DNA of 64,000 bases from Echeneis naucrates (Eukaryota > Chordata > Actinopteri > Carangiformes > Echeneidae): NCBI RefSeq assembly GCF_900963305.1, contig NC_042530.1, forward strand, positions 921,390 to 985,389, written 5' to 3'. Position 1 is the first letter of the stretch; each line of letters starts with the position of its first letter. Positions 62,801 through 64,000 of the stretch are shown in pieces. Under the pieces are notes generated by a model. The model did no database searches. It was not told the DNA's origin and was given only the letters and a program-made list of their open reading frames with translations. A program made the position numbers and the translations under genes.

Positions 62801-64000
62801 GAGGAGACAGGTGATAAACACAAATGGAGATAGCTGTTAATCTACATCCTGAAATTCATTGTTATCCGTCTACTCCACCAGTTCCAAAATGGAGCTTATT
62901 CTTCAGTTCTGGATGCTACGTTTGTCATGGTGGCCCGTGATCCGGAGAACAAGAGGTAAGAAGCTCCAGAGGAAACTCTGAACTGGACTGACACTGTAAC
63001 GGTTGACAGGTCATTCATCCTGTTTGTTCCCGTCCTGCTTTACTTCAGGGCAGCATTTGTAAATCCTCTGAAGCCAGACGGACCAGAAGAGGAGAAGATC
63101 TTCCAGGAAGGAGAAGGTGAGTGATGACATGATGCAATCTCCCCCTTTTGATGGTAGTACTTCCCTTCCCTGTCACCTGGTTGTGTCTTCCAGCCAACAA
63201 ATCTCGCCGTGTGGAGCTGAGCACAGCGTCCCTGCTGAAGGTCGCTCCAACCAATGAGGAGAGAGAGATCGTCCACAGTCTGTTCCTCAACACCCTGGAT
63301 CCAAAGTACGACCCCCATTTTAATGAAGTTATATGTGAAATCAACTTTAGTTTAGTAAAATACAAAAATGTAGTCAGCCTAAATGTTTTAAATTGGGGGA
63401 AGAGTCCTAAAGTTTGGTTTAACTGTGTGTAATGTTTGACCTCGTGCTCTTGGACGTTGTCGCCTACAGAACGGTCAGTTTCCGCAGCAGAGTCCTGCCT
63501 CCAAACTCTGAATGGATGGAAGACGCAAAAATGAAAGGACTGGAGATCTGCCACCCCCAGGTGAAGAGGGGTCATGATTGTGTTTTAGATTTCAAACTGA
63601 TTGCGTAAATACACAGTTTCCAGTGGAGGCTGAATAGATTCATCAAATAATCGATCAGTGAATAATTTAGTCATATAGTTTTTGTTTTATGTGATTTTTA
63701 ACTGAACTGGTCAGTCTGTCACTATTTATTAACATCCAATAGGCAACAAACTTTGAATTAATAATGACAATAATACTTCTGTTTAAATATCTGTGATTGA
63801 TACTATAATTCTATTTGGTTTGAACAGGAAAGGAACATCTTCAACAGGATCTTTGGAGGCTTCCTGATGAGGAAGGCCTACGAGCTGGGCTGGGCCAACG
63901 CCTGCTCCTTCGGGTGAGACATGAACACAATGATCATCTCCATCAAAGCAGCACGTTACTTTGGTGTGAAGGTACAAACTGACCCCGACCTGTCTGCTGC
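59826..64000 (+). CDS. acot9: Acyl-CoA thioesterase 9 (3' end outside window)
   Basis: A mitochondrial acyl-CoA thioesterase with two hot-dog domains. Exons: 59826-59839, 60652-60746, 61399-61444, 61766-61936, 62032-62069, 62152-62235, 62588-62691, 62882-62955, 63049-63116, 63194-63305, 63470-63560, 63828-63913; about 327 aa visible, all in phase. The start LSPRFLLLRSAASLTTRSLC is Arg/Ser/Leu-rich without acids, a typical mitochondrial presequence. Then LREIVGASTNWSDHKQAMAE, MKDSYLEVHLPLGSEPQLRE, FGRILEDLDSL and ERNIFNRIFGGFLMRKAYEL all match human ACOT9. The second hot-dog domain has only begun at the last exon seen. Divergent from sat1, as expected for the Xp22.11 block. Confidence 0.94.

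Overview
The window is genomic DNA of a ray-finned fish, most likely a compact-genome spiny-rayed teleost. The evidence is multi-exon vertebrate genes with GT-AG introns of often only 80-500 bases, very dense CA/GT and GA microsatellites, and short dispersed repeats of a type I associate with percomorph fish. There are no operons, phage or CRISPR. Nine protein-coding genes are recognised by translating and joining exons and comparing them with remembered family sequences. I could not run a search.

Layout, left to right: pld1 (minus, coding 1299-11335, with an untranslated first exon probably near 19.65-19.75 kb); a repeat-rich intron 1 and a gene-poor gap to 22.7 kb; mynn (plus, 24198-27463); lrrc34 (plus, 29323-31615); lrrc31 (minus, 32005-35724); eif2s3 (minus, 36882-40375); klhl15 (plus, 44594-47347); apoo (plus, 50918-55545); sat1 (minus, 57091-58745); acot9 (plus, 59826 to beyond the right edge).

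Two blocks that are unlinked in human meet here. pld1, mynn, lrrc34 and lrrc31 are human 3q26 genes; eif2s3, klhl15, apoo, sat1 and acot9 are human Xp22.11 genes. The join lies between 35.7 and 36.9 kb. Human LRRIQ4, which sits between LRRC34 and LRRC31, is not found. Divergent pairs (eif2s3/klhl15, sat1/acot9) share GC-rich intergenic promoter regions of about 1 kb. lrrc34 and lrrc31 converge with 3' ends that nearly touch or overlap.

The genes do not form one pathway. pld1 makes phosphatidic acid; mynn is a BTB zinc-finger regulator; lrrc34 and lrrc31 are leucine-rich-repeat proteins; eif2s3 delivers initiator tRNA; klhl15 is a Cullin-3 substrate adaptor; apoo is a cristae-junction (MICOS) subunit; sat1 acetylates polyamines; acot9 is a mitochondrial acyl-CoA thioesterase.

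The most interesting points are candidate alternative exons (pld1 29-codon cassette, mynn 13-codon exon, sat1 poison exon), overlapping upstream ORFs in sat1 and lrrc34, two unusual minisatellites inside pld1 (a 19-bp unit that is open in all three forward frames and a nearly perfectly homogenised 60-bp unit), Gly-Arg arrays in mynn, a poly-Gly insert in the klhl15 Kelch domain, and a hairpin across a candidate 5' splice site upstream of klhl15. I saw no convincing wholly new biological system.
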